Source: Meghimatium bilineatum (lineage: Eukaryota > Mollusca > Gastropoda > Stylommatophora > Philomycidae). From it: DNA of 64,000 nt. Location: positions 873,834 through 937,833 of the forward strand of contig CM067298.1 of NCBI GenBank assembly GCA_034231615.1, written 5' to 3'. The notes under the pieces were generated by a model. The model was not told the DNA's origin, made no database searches, and was given only the letters and a program-made list of their open reading frames with translations. The first letter of the stretch is position 1. Each line of letters begins with the position of its first letter. Positions 19,820 through 30,900 of this stretch are shown piece after piece. Position numbers and translations under genes: made by a program.

Positions 19820-21854
19820 ATAGATATGAACATCTAATGATAGAGTGCATGGAACAATACAGAAGGGAAAATCCAGAAGAGAAAATAGACAATAAATGGG
19901 AAAGCCTAAAGAAAAGTATTCAAACATCAAGCAAAAATTTACCAACAAGAAATACCAAGAACAAACAAACATGGATGACAGATGAAATATTAGAGAAAAT
20001 GTCAGAAAGAAAGAATGCTAAAAATACGCCACAATACTCAATTATAGACAAGGAGATACGTAACATGTGCAGAACAGCGAAAAAACAATGGCTAGAAACA
20101 AAATGCAGTGAAATAGAGGAGATGTCCATACAACAGAAGACAAAATTAATGCATAAGGAGATCAGGCTGATCACAAATAAGAAAAATCCTATAAATGGCG
20201 GTGGCTGCATTAAAGATAAAAATGGTAAAATAATATTTGATAAAACAGAAGCACTCACAAGATGGGCAGATTATGTAACAGAACTGTTTGATGACCAACG
20301 GAACAAAAAAACCAACAATACACAACAATGATGGACCAGCAATACTGAAATCAGAAGTAGAACATGCAATAAATTCAATAAAATGTGGAAAAGCTGCAGG
20401 CTCTGACAACATAACAGCAGACATAATAAAAACTCTAAATGAGTTTGGTGTAGATACTATCACAGAAATTTGCAATGACATATATGAAACAGGCCATATA
20501 CCTAAAGACCTAACATCATCAATATTCATTCTACTACCTAAGAAGCCCAGGGCTGTGGACTGTACAGAATATAGAACAATAAGTCTAATGAGCCATCTAA
20601 CTAAAATACTTCTAAAGATAATACATGAAAGAATTAAGAACAAGATAGACATGGAGGTCGGTGAAGAACAATTCGGTTTTAGGAAAAACAAAGGAACCAG
20701 AGAAGCTATACTGAGTATCCGGCTAGTGATAGATAAATATATAGAAGACCAAAAAAGTATCTATATTTGCTTCATAGACTACAGCAAGGCCTTTGACAGA
20801 GTCCAACATGAAAAATTAATCAAATGTCTTCAAGAAATAGGCATAGATGGAAAAGACATCAGGCTGATTAGATATATATATTGGGAACAAACTGCATCAA
20901 TAAGGTGTGAAAACAGCTACTCTCCATACATAGAAATAAGAAGAGGGGTAAGACAAGGATGCATTTTATCACCAAGCCTATTTAATATCTACACAGAGAA
21001 TATCTTTAAAAATATAGAAGAAATACCAGGACTCAAGATCAATGGGAAAATAATAAACAACATTAGATATGCAGATGACACTGTTCTTTTGGCAGAAAGT
21101 GAACATGAACTACAAAGACTAATAGATCAAGTCAATAAATCAAGTAATGAATATGGACTGGATATAAACATTCAAAAAACAAAAACCATGATAATCAGCA
21201 AAGACACAGAAGAACAGGAGGTAAACATAAACATACAGGGAGAGAAACTACAACAAGTAAAACAGTATCAACATCTTGGACACATAGTCACAAATGATGG
21301 CAAATGTGAAACAGAAGTTAAAAGGAGAATAGGAATGGCTAAAAGTACCTTCAATGGCATGAGGAAATTATTAATATCTAAACAAATTACAAACAAGTTA
21401 AAAATGAGAATGATAACATGCTACATCTATTCCATATTAATGTATGGCTCAGAAACATGGACACTAAATAAACAATTAGAAGACAAAATTGATGCCTTTG
21501 AGATGTGGGTATATAGAAGAATAGGGAGAACATCATGGAAAGAGAAGAAAACAAATAAAGAGGTGCTAAAGACACTTAATATGAAGAAAGAACTACTAAG
21601 AGAAATAAATATCAGGCAAATAAAATACTTTGGACACATTAAAAGACATGACACCTTATTGAAGACCTTACTTGAGGGTAAAGTCAAAGGGAAGTGAACA
21701 AGAGGTAGGCAGAAATACAAGTGGGAGAGTAACATTACACGATGGACAGGTTACAGTCTAGCAGAGTGTACCACCAAGACAAGAGACAGGAGATGTTGGA
21801 GATACGTTGCAACCAACCTTCGTTGCGGAGACGGCACTTGATGATGATGATGAT
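19820..21854 (+). mobile_element. LINE-C, best copy (5'-truncated RTE-like element)
   Basis: It is flanked by at least 11 bp of duplicated ATTATGTGTTA (19809-19819 and 21855-21865) and has an ATGATG tail. It lacks the endonuclease and begins in the linker (WESLKKSIQTSSK, WMTDEILEKMSERKNAKN). It has only two obvious lesions: a frameshift near 20290-20330 and a stop at 21695-21697 in an otherwise open C-terminus. The site lies in an older TATTATGTGT simple repeat. Confidence 0.92.
20288..21697 (+). pseudogene. LINE-C reverse transcriptase (469-residue open frame)
   Basis: RT motifs appear in order. Fingers are KCGKAAGSDNITADIIK and LLPKKPRAVDCTEYRTISLM. QFGFRKNKGTREAI follows. Motif A is ICFIDYSKAFDRVQHEKLI, motif B is RRGVRQGCILSPSLFNIYTE, and the motif C catalytic dyad is RYADDTVLLAES (about 21065-21100). 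The thumb is QYQHLGHIVTNDGKCETEVK, and YGSETWTLNKQLEDKIDAFE and YFGHIKRHDTLLKTLLEGK close the C-terminus. The catalytic Asp residues are intact. The true ORF began upstream (19837-20331 in another frame), and the stop at 21695 cuts the last 50 codons. Confidence 0.9.
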
Positions 21855-21869
21855 ATTATGTGTTATATT

Positions 21870-22550
21870 ATGCCTTATATTATGTCTTATATTATTCTAA
21901 CTCGTGACTTCTTGAACACAAGAAAATTATATTAACCATTACACCATGCATGGAGTTGGTCATGAGGTCTAGTGCTGACTTTCCCTGCTCTGTTATCAGG
22001 GTGTATAGATTAAGAGATGATTGGAGCCATTTTTCTTCTGTCGCAAACAACTCTCATTCTATTTGCAGACTTAATAGCCCTGAGCTCTAATTCCTTAAAG
22101 CTTAGCCAGACAATTTATGAGATTCAAGTTTACATATTTTAAAACTGTACAGATCTCAATTTCAACATTCATCGAATTTCTGTTATAATACCTTGGTGAC
22201 CAACTCCATTGATTGTCGAAACTGCTATGATACTTCAGAAATATGGCAACCGTAGCGAGTTACTAAAAATAGTTCACCCTGATGGTACTTTAATACAAAA
22301 TGGCATCACACATGAAATACAGTCTATAGACATTGTTCATGAAGAAATCTGAATTTTTGGTGAGATTTTGTGATATAGGGGCTTATAGAAAGTCATGTAA
22401 ACCTAGCATCCTAGCATTATAATAAGTAGGATTTTGTGCTTGAAATAACTCTGAAGCTTTGAAATGTATTCAGAAAATGTAAATATTAATTTCGGCACAT
22501 AGAAAGTTTCAAGGCTCTTTTGCACTAGTTCAATGTTATATCGAAAATAT
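21870..22550. other. no gene recognised
   Basis: This is AT-rich intron sequence after a short TATTATGTSTTA repeat (21855-21895). No conserved frame was seen. Confidence 0.4.
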
Positions 22551-22551
22551 G

Positions 22552-22926
22552 CACTCACTGCACAAAACTGAAATCCAACAGGTAAAGCTTGAAACGAGGT
22601 AATGAAGTTTTGCTAAAAGTACGACACACACATAGGCATACACACAAATCGATGTTTCGACCGAAAGGCCTTTATCAAGGATAACATACACTATAGTAAA
22701 AAATTAGTTGAATATCAAGTATGCCGTACTATTAGTAAAACTTCATTACCTCGTTTCAAGCTTTACCTGTTGGATTTCAGTTTTGTGCAGTGAGTACATA
22801 TTTTCGATTTTCTGCTATTTTTTACTGTACGTGTATATTATCCTTGATAAAGGCCTTTCAGTCAAAACATCAATTTGTGTGTGCACCTAATGGTATGTGT
22901 CGTACTATTAGCAAAACTTCATTACC
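22552..22926. repeat. inverted-repeat (foldback) element with AAGGCC...GAAAC motif
   Basis: The segment at 22552-22617 is the reverse complement of 22733-22796 (core CTTCATTACCTCGTTTCAAG). The segment at 22601-22683 is the reverse complement of 22838-22926 (core CCTTGATAAAGGCCTTTC). Each arm carries TTGATAAAGGCC...GGTCGAAAC or a close variant. The same motif class occurs in the palindrome at 43916-44332. Confidence 0.85.
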
Positions 22927-23558
22927 TTATTTCAGTTTTATATGGATTTTATAAGAAGATGATGACTAAAAAATGTGCAAATACCTGTGCTCTATCTGTC
23001 TATCTATACGCTGTAACCCTTGTTTGACCTGCGGCATCAGAGGTAGAAGAGTTCTCTGGAGATGGCCTTCTTATGTGCTGTTTGTAAGTTTGTTCCTGTG
23101 CCTTCTTTGATTTCTGTGATCCATCATTTACATCATCTGCCTCTGGCTTTATAGCCGTGATGTCTGTGTGTCATGGCGATTTGTGGCATGCTATCTGTTG
23201 GTAGTCTGGAAGCATGTGAAAACCACTTGATCTTTTGTCTTTTGATGTGTTCCAATACTAGTATTGTTTTGGTTATCTGTCTGATGTTATCTTTTCGAAT
23301 TCTATCTCCTAATGACACTCTGAGTATTCTTCATAGACATGTCATTCCTGCTATCATTATTTTTCTTTTGTCTTGTGCTGTCATTGTCCAGATTTGGCAC
23401 TGGTAGCACAGTGTTGGCATAATAATATTATTGTATAATGCAACTCTAGTGTCTATGTTTACATTTTTGTTCATAAAAATATGTGTCTTCTGTACTAGGA
23501 TCTGTATATTTTGTTGCATCTATTTTATATCTCTTTACTATTTTTCCCTTCACTTGAT

Positions 23559-23584
23559 TCTTCTTCTTCTTTCGTTCACTTGAA
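23559..23584 (-). mobile_element. 26-bp micro-insertion of the LINE-I 3' terminus
   Basis: Inside this LINE-B copy, 26 bp equal to the reverse complement of the extreme 3' end of LINE-I (TTCAAGTGAACGAAAGAAG plus AAGAAGA) is flanked by a 12-bp duplication CCTTCACTTGAT (23547-23558 and 23585-23596). The sister LINE-B copy at 12940-12960 has the empty site. Confidence 0.9.
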
Positions 23585-24022
23585 CCTTCACTTGATATAA
23601 TGCTTCCTAAGTAAGTGAACTCCTTTTTCCTGTTTAAGGTGTTTATTATCGATGGAGATAATGATATTTCTTTATTTCTTTGCTATTGCCATTATTTCGG
23701 TCTTCTCAATATTAGTCTTCATGTTGAGTTTTTGACATTTTGTGTGGAGTCTGTTTATATGTTCTTGCAATTATTCTTCTGATGTCACTATTAGTACTTG
23801 GTCATCTGCAAAGTAGTTCGTTCAATTTGTCTTTCATGTTACCTTCTTCGTTGGTACTTGTTAGTTTACAGATGTGGTTGATATATGTTATAAAATGTAG
23901 AGGGTATAGAACACAACCCTTGGTGAACTCTTTATTGAATTTGGATCTTATTGGACTCACCTGCATTTGCTCTTACTTCGTCATAATGGCTATTAGTGTG
24001 AATGCTCTTGCATATATTGGTT

Positions 24023-24440
24023 AAATGTTCTGGTACTCCATATATTGGTTAAATGTTCTGGTACTCCATATATTGGTTAAATGTTCTGGTACTCCATATA
24101 TTGGTTAAATGTTCTGGTACTCCATATATTGGCTAAATGTTCTGGTACTCCATATATTGGTTAAATGTTCTGGTACTCCATATATTGGTTAAATGTTCTG
24201 GTACTCCATATATTGGTTAAATGTTCTGGTACTCCATATATTGGTTAAATGTTCTGGTACTCCATATATTGGTTAAATGTTCTGGTACTCCATATATTGG
24301 CTAAATGTTCTGGTACTCCATATATTGGCTAAATGTTCTGGTACTCCATATATTGGCTAAATGTTCTGGTACTCCATATATTGGCTAAATGTTCTGGTAC
24401 TCCATATATTGGTTAAATGTTCTGGTACTCCATATATTGA
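24023..24440. repeat. 28-bp minisatellite derived from LINE-B RT codons, about 15 copies
   Basis: The unit GGTTAAATGTTCTGGTACTC plus CATATATT is the reverse complement of the YGVPEHL codons. It occurs once in the sister LINE-B copy at about 13360-13390. Variant GGCTAAAT copies cluster in the left-middle and right parts. Confidence 0.97.
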
Positions 24441-24635
24441 TAGTAATTTCCATAGTTGTTGCCTGTCCACTCTGTTGAAGGCCTTTTCTTGGTCGACGAA
24501 TGAACTGTATAATTCTTTGTTGTTTTCTGTGGCTCTTTCTGTTAGTTGTCTAAGTGTAAAGATAGCATCCTCAGAGCTTTTGTTCATTTGAACACCCGTG
24601 GTATGGGAGATAAATACTCTCTGGATGACTGGTTA

Positions 24636-25018
24636 TGGAGTTCTGTTATGATCTTAGCTAATAGTAAACTCTGAGATTCAGATGAGAACAAAGTTCATTA
24701 CTTGACCCTTTCATTTAGTTTTATGATCTTAGCTAATAGTAAACTCTGAGATTCAGATGAGAACAAAGTTCATTACTTGACCCTTTCATTTAGTTTTATG
24801 ATCTTAGCTAATAGTAAACTCTGAGATTCAGATGAGAACAAAGTTCATTACTTGACCCTTTCATTTAGTTTTATGATCTTAGCTAATAGTAAACTCTGAG
24901 ATTCAGATGAGAACAAAGTTCATTACTTGACCCTTTCATTTAGTTTTATGATCTTAGCTATAGTAAACTCTGAGATTCAGATGAGAACAAAGTTCATTAC
25001 TTGACCATTTAGTTTTGA
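24636..25018. repeat. 81-bp tandem repeat, about 4.7 copies
   Basis: The unit begins TTTTATGATCTTAGCTAATA and ends TTGACCCTTTCATTTAG. Copies are nearly identical. Confidence 0.97.
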
Positions 25019-25368
25019 TTAATATAACCAACAGAACAATAAGGGTGATATGGTCAGCATCATGTCAATAATATTTACTTTCCCAGATTTGTTTTGATAC
25101 TCATTTACTGACTCTAGGTTGACCTTGAAACAATTTTGGTTGAACCGAATTCCTCTCAATCGTAAATGAATGATTCAACAGGCTAAGCAGTCAGTAGACT
25201 AGCCACAGTGGGTCCCATAAGAAAACATTATCTAATAGAACAATGCAATAGGAAGTCATGAAAAGACATAGTACCTGCTAATTGTTTTTTCCTGATATAA
25301 GATAACATGTGATGAAAAAAATGATGAGGAAAATGAAAACTCTTATCTTACGCAATATAAAAACTTAC

Positions 25369-25500
25369 ATGATTATAAACATTGTCTGTAGCCAATAATT
25401 GAGCCTGGCATATATAAGCTCGACATAGAAACTGGTTGGCAGGTGGTTCTTTCATGAAGAACATTCGAATACAATCCTGTGCAATATCTGCGTAGCCATG
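25369..25500 (-). CDS. CFAP46: CFAP46 exon 3
   Basis: The acceptor is ATCACTCAACAG and the donor is GTAAGT. It has 44 codons in phase 0 at both ends: HGYADIAQDCIRMFFMKEPP, ANQFLCRAYICQAQLLATDN, VYNH. It matches the EVSEDCIQMYF...FLGRAHLCRAQM stretch of vertebrate CFAP46. A TPR-like helix pair is likely. Confidence 0.92.
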
Positions 25501-25589
25501 CTGTTGAGTGATAATGTCTTACAATAAGAATATTTGCATACCTTAATATGACCATAAATCACCACCACCCCTTACACCACCACTTCTGT

Positions 25590-25935
25590 ATACTAACGTT
25601 GATGTTCACTCACAATCAGAATATCTATATAATAATGCACAATCTCTGCATAGCCAAAATAAGAATAATAGATGAAAACAGAATAAACCAACAAGCCCAT
25701 ATTTGCATAAACTGAGGGTAAAAGAAAACGAGGAAGGCCTATAGCAACCCTAAAAAAAAATATTATACTTAAAGAAGGGGAAATAACAGGCTGCAAGGCC
25801 ATACAAGAATCAAAAATGCAGCAGTGGACCCCAACACATAGAGAATCAAATCTGCAAGTAGCAGACCACAACACATAGAGAATTAAAATCTCTGCTCTAT
25901 GTGCCGCCTGCAGCACGAAAGGAACTAACTAACTA
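25590..25935 (+). pseudogene. RTE-like LINE C-terminal fragment
   Basis: Frame-shifted remnants read GLPSATLKKNIILKEGEIT then GCKAIQESKMQQWTPTHRES, and ISALCAACSTKGTN. This is the GRPR.TL...LKDLA..R..W...SALCA ending seen intact in LINE-D. Confidence 0.65.
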
Positions 25936-26195
25936 GCTAACAGTAAAGGAAAATGAATTAAACTGGTTACTAAAAAACACTTACCTTGCCTATGAATAAA
26001 AATATGTAAAAAAAAGTATATATAAAAAACATACAATAAAACTACACAGGACAAATCTCAAAGTATCGGTCCAAATGGGAACTTTTTTTCAAGACAAATA
26101 ACTAATAAACTCAACAAAAATAAACAAAATAGATGAATGAAATTTTATCAAGCCATGTTTCTATGATGCAGAAATGGAAACGCATCTAGTAAAAG

Positions 26196-26540
26196 AGAAA
26201 ATGCATTATAAACAAACTGGAAAGTGGGAAATTAGAGGCAATAGAGATGTGGTTGGAGGTGTTTATAATGAATGCAAGAATATAAAGAGAAACTGACCCA
26301 AATCAATAATATAAGAAAAAGATCTTCTTTTTTTTGTCACTTTATGAGACAGGCAGGTTTTAAGAACATAGTCACAACAGGCAAGACTGAAGGCAACAGA
26401 AACAGATGGGGACAATGTAAGAAAATATTAGTTTGACAACCTAGCAAGGCATGGAAACAACAACGATCCTGATAACAATACTGTGGACAGAGCCATGAGT
26501 GGCATATGATAATGATTGATGAGTAATGATGAGGTTGTGT
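26196..26540 (+). pseudogene. LINE-A 3'-end fragment
   Basis: It is collinear with the LINE-A C-terminus (INKLESGKLEAIEMWL, FGHFMRQAG..NIVTTGK, KILDSLT.WHGK equivalents) through frameshifts. It ends in a TGATGA-type tail before the mariner. Confidence 0.75.
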
Positions 26541-26640
26541 GGTGGTTGGGTTTGTGGAAGGAAGGATACAAGAAGAATCTTCATTTGAAAGCGCATGGAA
26601 TGAATGTGAAACCAAATATAGACATAAACATATATATATA

Positions 26641-27975
26641 CGAGGGGAAGTCAATAAGTAAGTCACAAATGGCTCTTTAGAAAAAAACTGAAGACGATAA
26701 AAACCTGAAAACTGTTTATTTTTACACATACATTATCCCTTTACTTCTCAACATAATTTCCACCAACATTGATGCATTTATCCCATCGTTTTATGAGTCC
26801 TCCCAAACCTGCTGCGTAGAACTGCGTGCTCTGCTTTTTAAGCCACATTTTCACTTCACATTCAACTTCTGCGTCAGTCGCGAAATGCTTCCCGCCAAGG
26901 TGGGTTTTTAGTGGACCAAAAAGGTGAAAATCACTAGGGGCTAAATCGGGGCTGTAAGGAGGATGTTCCAGAATTTTCCAACCAAGATTTTTTATTTTCT
27001 CCTGAGTTAATCGAGCCGTATGTGGTCTAGCATTGTCATGAAGGAGTAGCACTCCTCTAGTCAGCAGCCCTGGACGTTTTCTTCGAATTGCATCCCGAAG
27101 CACTGATAGAACTTCACAGTATGATTCAGAATTCACATTGTCACCTTTCTTTTTGAAATTGGTTAAAAGCACTCCTTGACAATCCCAGAACACTGTCAGC
27201 ATAACCTTCCCTGCTGATGGTGTAACCTTGAATTTTTGGACACAAGGCGAAGAAGGATGTTTCCATTGCATTGAAGCACGCTTTGATTCAGGCTGGTAGT
27301 GATGCACCCATGATTCGTCCCCAGTAATAATCCTGTTCATCATGTCTTCTCCTTCATTTGAGTATTGACAGAGATGCTCCAATGACAAGCCTAATCGGTT
27401 CATTTTGTGTTCGTCCGTCAATTGTCTGGGCACCCACCTTGAACACACTTTCTTAAATTTCAATCGGTCATGCATGATGCTGTATGCTGAACCATGTGAG
27501 CACCCTATTGCAGCTGCTACAGCGTCTATCGTTACTCGTCTGTCACCTCGAATCATCTCCTCAACCCGCTGCACAGATGCGTCTGTTGCAATTTCAACAG
27601 CACGACCAGATCGGATTTCGTCAACAATTTTAGAGCGTCCTTGAGAAAATTTTTTTACCCAGCTGTGCACCGCTTTACGGGACAAACAATTGTCAGCATA
27701 AACAGGAAGCATTTCTTTATGAATGTCTTTTGCAGGCAGTCCTTTTGCCCATAAAAAACGCACAACAGCACGTTGTTCATTGATTGTACACTCTGTAAGT
27801 ACAGTAGCCATTTTGTTTTTTGTGCTGCGCATGCGCAAGGTACAGCTAGCGCCATCTAGCGAACATAAACATAAAGTTCTATGATGATATCAACTATAAA
27901 CAGCTTTAGAAACCACCTACTGCATTTTCCTGCCATCCAACATCAATTTGTGACTTACTTATTGACTCCCCCTCG
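26641..27975 (-). mobile_element. mariner transposon, complete
   Basis: The 1,335-bp element is bounded by TA dinucleotides (26639-26640 and 27976-27977). Its 30-bp terminal inverted repeats at 26641-26670 and 27946-27975 differ at one position (CGAGGGGAAGTC against CGAGGGGGAGTC). One uninterrupted transposase lies on the minus strand. It sits in CFAP46 intron 2, in the gene's own orientation. Intact ends and ORF indicate a young insertion. Confidence 0.97.
26741..27811 (-). CDS. mariner transposase, intact
   Basis: The protein is 356 residues if started at MATVLTECTI; an in-frame Met nine codons upstream is possible. Its N-terminal paired-like helix-turn-helix region includes KAVHSWVKKFSQGRSKIVDE and a second helix set (CSHGSAYSIMHDRLKFKK), followed by WVPRQLT, the mariner WVPHEL-type signature. 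Catalytic residues are Asp165 (TGDESWVHHY), Asp259 (LLHDNARPHTA) and Asp294 (YSPDLAPSDFHLF), with 34 residues between the last two: the DD34D triad that defines mariner. It ends VGGNYVEK, the usual C-terminus. Cut-and-paste transposition at TA sites is expected. Nothing is missing, so activity is plausible but unproven. Confidence 0.96.
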   Translation of the reverse strand: MATVLTECTINEQRAVVRFLWAKGLPAKDIHKEMLPVYADNCLSRKAVHSWVKKFSQGRSKIVDEIRSGRAVEIATDASVQRVEEMIRGDRRVTIDAVAAAIGCSHGSAYSIMHDRLKFKKVCSRWVPRQLTDEHKMNRLGLSLEHLCQYSNEGEDMMNRIITGDESWVHHYQPESKRASMQWKHPSSPCVQKFKVTPSAGKVMLTVFWDCQGVLLTNFKKKGDNVNSESYCEVLSVLRDAIRRKRPGLLTRGVLLLHDNARPHTARLTQEKIKNLGWKILEHPPYSPDLAPSDFHLFGPLKTHLGGKHFATDAEVECEVKMWLKKQSTQFYAAGLGGLIKRWDKCINVGGNYVEK

Positions 27976-27977
27976 TA

Positions 27978-28090
27978 CAACCACACATACACATACATAG
28001 AAATGTATACACACACCAAGAGTTAAGAGATAAACATATAACAAAATCTTGGTGTGTGTATACATTTCTATGTATGTGTATGTGTGGTTG
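27978..28090. repeat. perfect 43-bp palindrome adjoining the mariner
   Basis: Arms 27978-28020 and 28048-28090 are perfect inverse complements (outer end CAACCACACATACACATACA) around a 27-bp spacer. A GT/TA microsatellite follows at 28135-28182. It may be a miniature foldback element or a hairpin-mediated duplication. Confidence 0.9.
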
Positions 28091-28143
28091 ATTTTCTATA
28101 GTCATTTGAGTGGTATTCTCAAAGACTCTCCTGTATGTATATA

Positions 28144-28181
<38 letters not shown>

Positions 28182-28349
28182 GTCCAAATACTATCAGTAC
28201 TCACTTGACATACTGAATGGTTTCTCTTATTTGATGACATGATACTTGATATGTTTGCACTTTATGAAGCAAGCAGTGTCTTATAAAACTGCCATTTCAT
28301 CCATGCTTGTAAGAAAAATTGTCAAGAACATAGTGCAGATAATGTATAA

Positions 28350-29822
28350 GTTCAAGTATTTCAGTTGATATATCATCACAGGTCCTGGTGACACTTCACA
28401 TCAAGTATTTCAGTTGATATATCATCACAGGTCCTGGTGACACTTCACATCAAGTATTTCAGTTGATATATCATCACAGGTCCTGATGACACTTCCCATC
28501 AAGTATTTCAGTTGATATATCATCACAGGTCCTGGTAATGTATAAGTTCAAGTATTTCAATTGATATATCATCACAGGTCCTGGTAATGTATAAGTTCAA
28601 GTATTTCAGTTGATATATCATCACAGGTCCTGGTGACACTTCCCATCAAGTATTTCAGTTGATATATCATAACAGGTCCTGGTGACACTTCCCATCAAGT
28701 ATTTCAGTTGATATATTATCACAGGTCCTGGTGACACTTCCCATCAAGTATTTCAGTTGATATATCATCACAGGTCCTGGTGACACTTCCCATCAAGTAT
28801 TTCAGTTGATATATCATCACAGGTCCTGGTGACACTTCCCATCAAGTATTTCAGTTGGTGTATCATCACAGGTCCTGGTAATGTAGAAGTTCAAGTATTT
28901 CAGTTGATATATCATCACAGGTCCTGGTGACACTTCCCATCAAGTATTTTAGTTGATATATCATCACAGGTCCTAGTGACACTTCCCATCAAGTATTTCA
29001 GTTGATATATTATCACAGGTCCTGGTTACACTTCCCATCAAGTATTTCAGTTGATATATCATCACAGGTCCTGGTAACACTTCCCATCAAGCATTTTAGT
29101 TGATATATCATCACAGGTCCTGGTGACACTTCCCATCAAGTATTTCAGTTGATATATCATCACAGGTCCTGGTGACACTTCCCATCAAGTATTTCAGTTG
29201 GTGTATCATCACAGGTCCTGGTGACACTTACCATCAAGTATTTCAGTTGGTGTGTCATCACAGGTCCTGGTAATGTATAAGTTCAAGTATTTCAGTTGAT
29301 ATATCATCACAGGTCCTGGTAATGTATAAGTTCAATTATTTCAGTTGATATATCATCACAGGTCCTGGTAATGTATAGGTTCAAGTATTTCAGTTGATAT
29401 ATCATCACAGACCCTGGTGACTTCCCATCAAGTATTTCAGTTGGTGTATCATCACTGTCCTGATGACACTTCCCATCAAGTATTTCAGTTGGTGTATCAT
29501 CACAGGTCCTGGTAATGTAGAAGTTCAAGTATTTCAGTTGATATATTATCACAGGTCCTGGTAACACTTCCCATTAAGTATTTCAGTTGATATATCATCA
29601 CAGGTCCTGGTGACACTTCACATCAAGTATTTCAGTTGATATATCATCACAGGTCCTGATGACACTTCCCATCAAGTATTTCAGTTGATATATCATCACA
29701 GGTCCTGGTGACACTTCCCATCAAGTATTTCAGTTGGTGTATCATCACAGGTCCTAGTGACACTTCCCATCAAGTATTTCAGTTGGTGTATCATCACAGG
29801 TCCTGGTAACTTCCTATCATGT
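28350..29822. repeat. 49-bp minisatellite with two unit types, about 30 copies
   Basis: Every unit contains CAGTTGATATATCATCACAG plus GTCCTGGT. One type continues GACACTTCCCATCAAGTATT and the other AATGTATAAGTTCAAGTATT. The types are interspersed, and a TTGGTGTATC variant is confined to a few units. The array occupies 1.47 kb of CFAP46 intron 2. Confidence 0.97.
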
Positions 29823-30018
29823 TTTTGTTTAATGAATGTTGAGCTTATGTCATCTAACACAGATTCTTTTACTTTTACTTTAATGGTTATGTCTGGGTTT
29901 TTTGTATTAGCTTCATAGATTTCTCAGAAGTCTACTTATAAATGATATGTGTAAAAAAAATATCCCATCCTTTGCAGGAAAAATATAATTACTTGCCTGG
30001 GGCTCTAAAACTGCTCAC

Positions 30019-30152
30019 CTGATATGCAAACTCGGCACAGAGTATGTACAGGTCTTGACCACATGATTCTGGAGTATCAGCCACAGGGCGAGTTTGTGCC
30101 ACACTCCGTAACAAGCTGTATGCTTGCTGCAAAGCACGATTTTTATCAGATC
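30019..30152 (-). CDS. CFAP46: CFAP46 exon 2
   Basis: The acceptor is TTTTTTTGCAG and the donor is GTGAGC. The first two bases complete a Gly codon from exon 1, and the exon ends in phase 0 after FAYQ. It encodes SDKNRALQQAYSLLRSVA, then QTRPVADTPESCGQDLYILC and AEFAYQ. This parallels LKKAYELIKS...SPDLFVLCAEQA at the start of vertebrate CFAP46. Confidence 0.93.
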
Positions 30153-30769
30153 CTGCAAAAAAATATTGCCAAGAATTGTCAAAGCAACATTTTAAATTTA
30201 GAGAAAAATTTCTGTTATTTTTGCTTGCTTTATATTTCATCATTACAGTAGACAAACTTGTTTTGAATCAATGCTGAACAATAATTTGTGCCTGGATTCT
30301 ACCTATAGAGATCAAACTACAAGTGATGGGGTGTGAACAGGTTGAATTTCTGTTACTATAAGTTGCCAAGTAATAACCATTAATTCCAAGCATTAATCAT
30401 ATGCTTTGTGTACCAATGTAATCTATAAGTGGTATCACTCCAACAATTGTGAGCTTCAATCACTAATTTTATGACTTTCACTCATGCTGTGTTTTGTATG
30501 ACCATGTCCCCTCTTGGTCAAGGTAGGACTAATCCCTAAGATCATCCATAGTGATCTCCAACAATCAACAATTGTAAATTTATCCTTTCCTTTCTCCTAC
30601 ATTTTTTTTGCTACTCACAAGATCCAGTAGTCAAAGAATTATTGCAACTGTTATATAAATAAGAGACTAGTCTTCACAGGAAATTAACATTTATTGTTGG
30701 GCTTCTAGTTATTTCCTCTTTTGTCATAATATAAACATATAGTAAATCTTCTTCTTCAGTGTTCATTCT
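30153..30769. other. CFAP46 intron 1, no gene recognised
   Basis: There is no long frame and no repeat that I can define. Confidence 0.4.
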
Positions 30770-30900
30770 CAAACTCCCGCTGGATCTCTCTTGTAGCAGT
30801 AGCAGGACCATGGTCCTAGTAGATTTCCAGCAGGATGGCGTCCAGAGAACGGTAATGCATTGTGTCGCTGTTTTATTTGCGCCAATGGCCCGACACATCC
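30770..30900. repeat. dispersed repeat R1, copy 2 (inverted)
   Basis: It is the reverse complement of the repeat at 17060-17190 and 47825-47955, with the core CAGGACCATGGTCCTAGTAG. Confidence 0.75.

Larger units (their letters stand above)
22985..24610 (-). pseudogene. LINE-B copy carrying an internal minisatellite
   Basis: Reading leftward from 24610: RQLTERATENNKELYSSFVD, DQEKAFNRVDRQQLWKLLSI and YGVPEHLTNI. The YGVPEHLTNI codons are then multiplied into a 28-bp array (24440-24023). Degraded motif B and C regions follow, then the thumb (MPTLCYQCQIWTMTAQDKRK) and C-terminus (SLGDRIRKDNIRQITKTILV, MEHIKRQKIKWFSHASRL). The tail is a degenerate GATA repeat at about 22995. It is collinear with 12380-13507 and is dead. 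Confidence 0.9.

Noticed and set aside
22708..22890. 60-residue hydrophobic ORF as a membrane peptide gene
   Set aside because: It lies within the foldback repeat and its frame changes between arms; hydrophobicity follows from T-rich sequence.
27405..27644. Plus-strand ORF within the mariner
   Set aside because: Shadow of the transposase on the opposite strand.
30024..30255. Plus- and minus-strand ORFs of 75-88 residues around 30.1 kb taken whole
   Set aside because: Only the minus-strand segment 30152-30019 between splice sites matches CFAP46; the rest is intron read-through.
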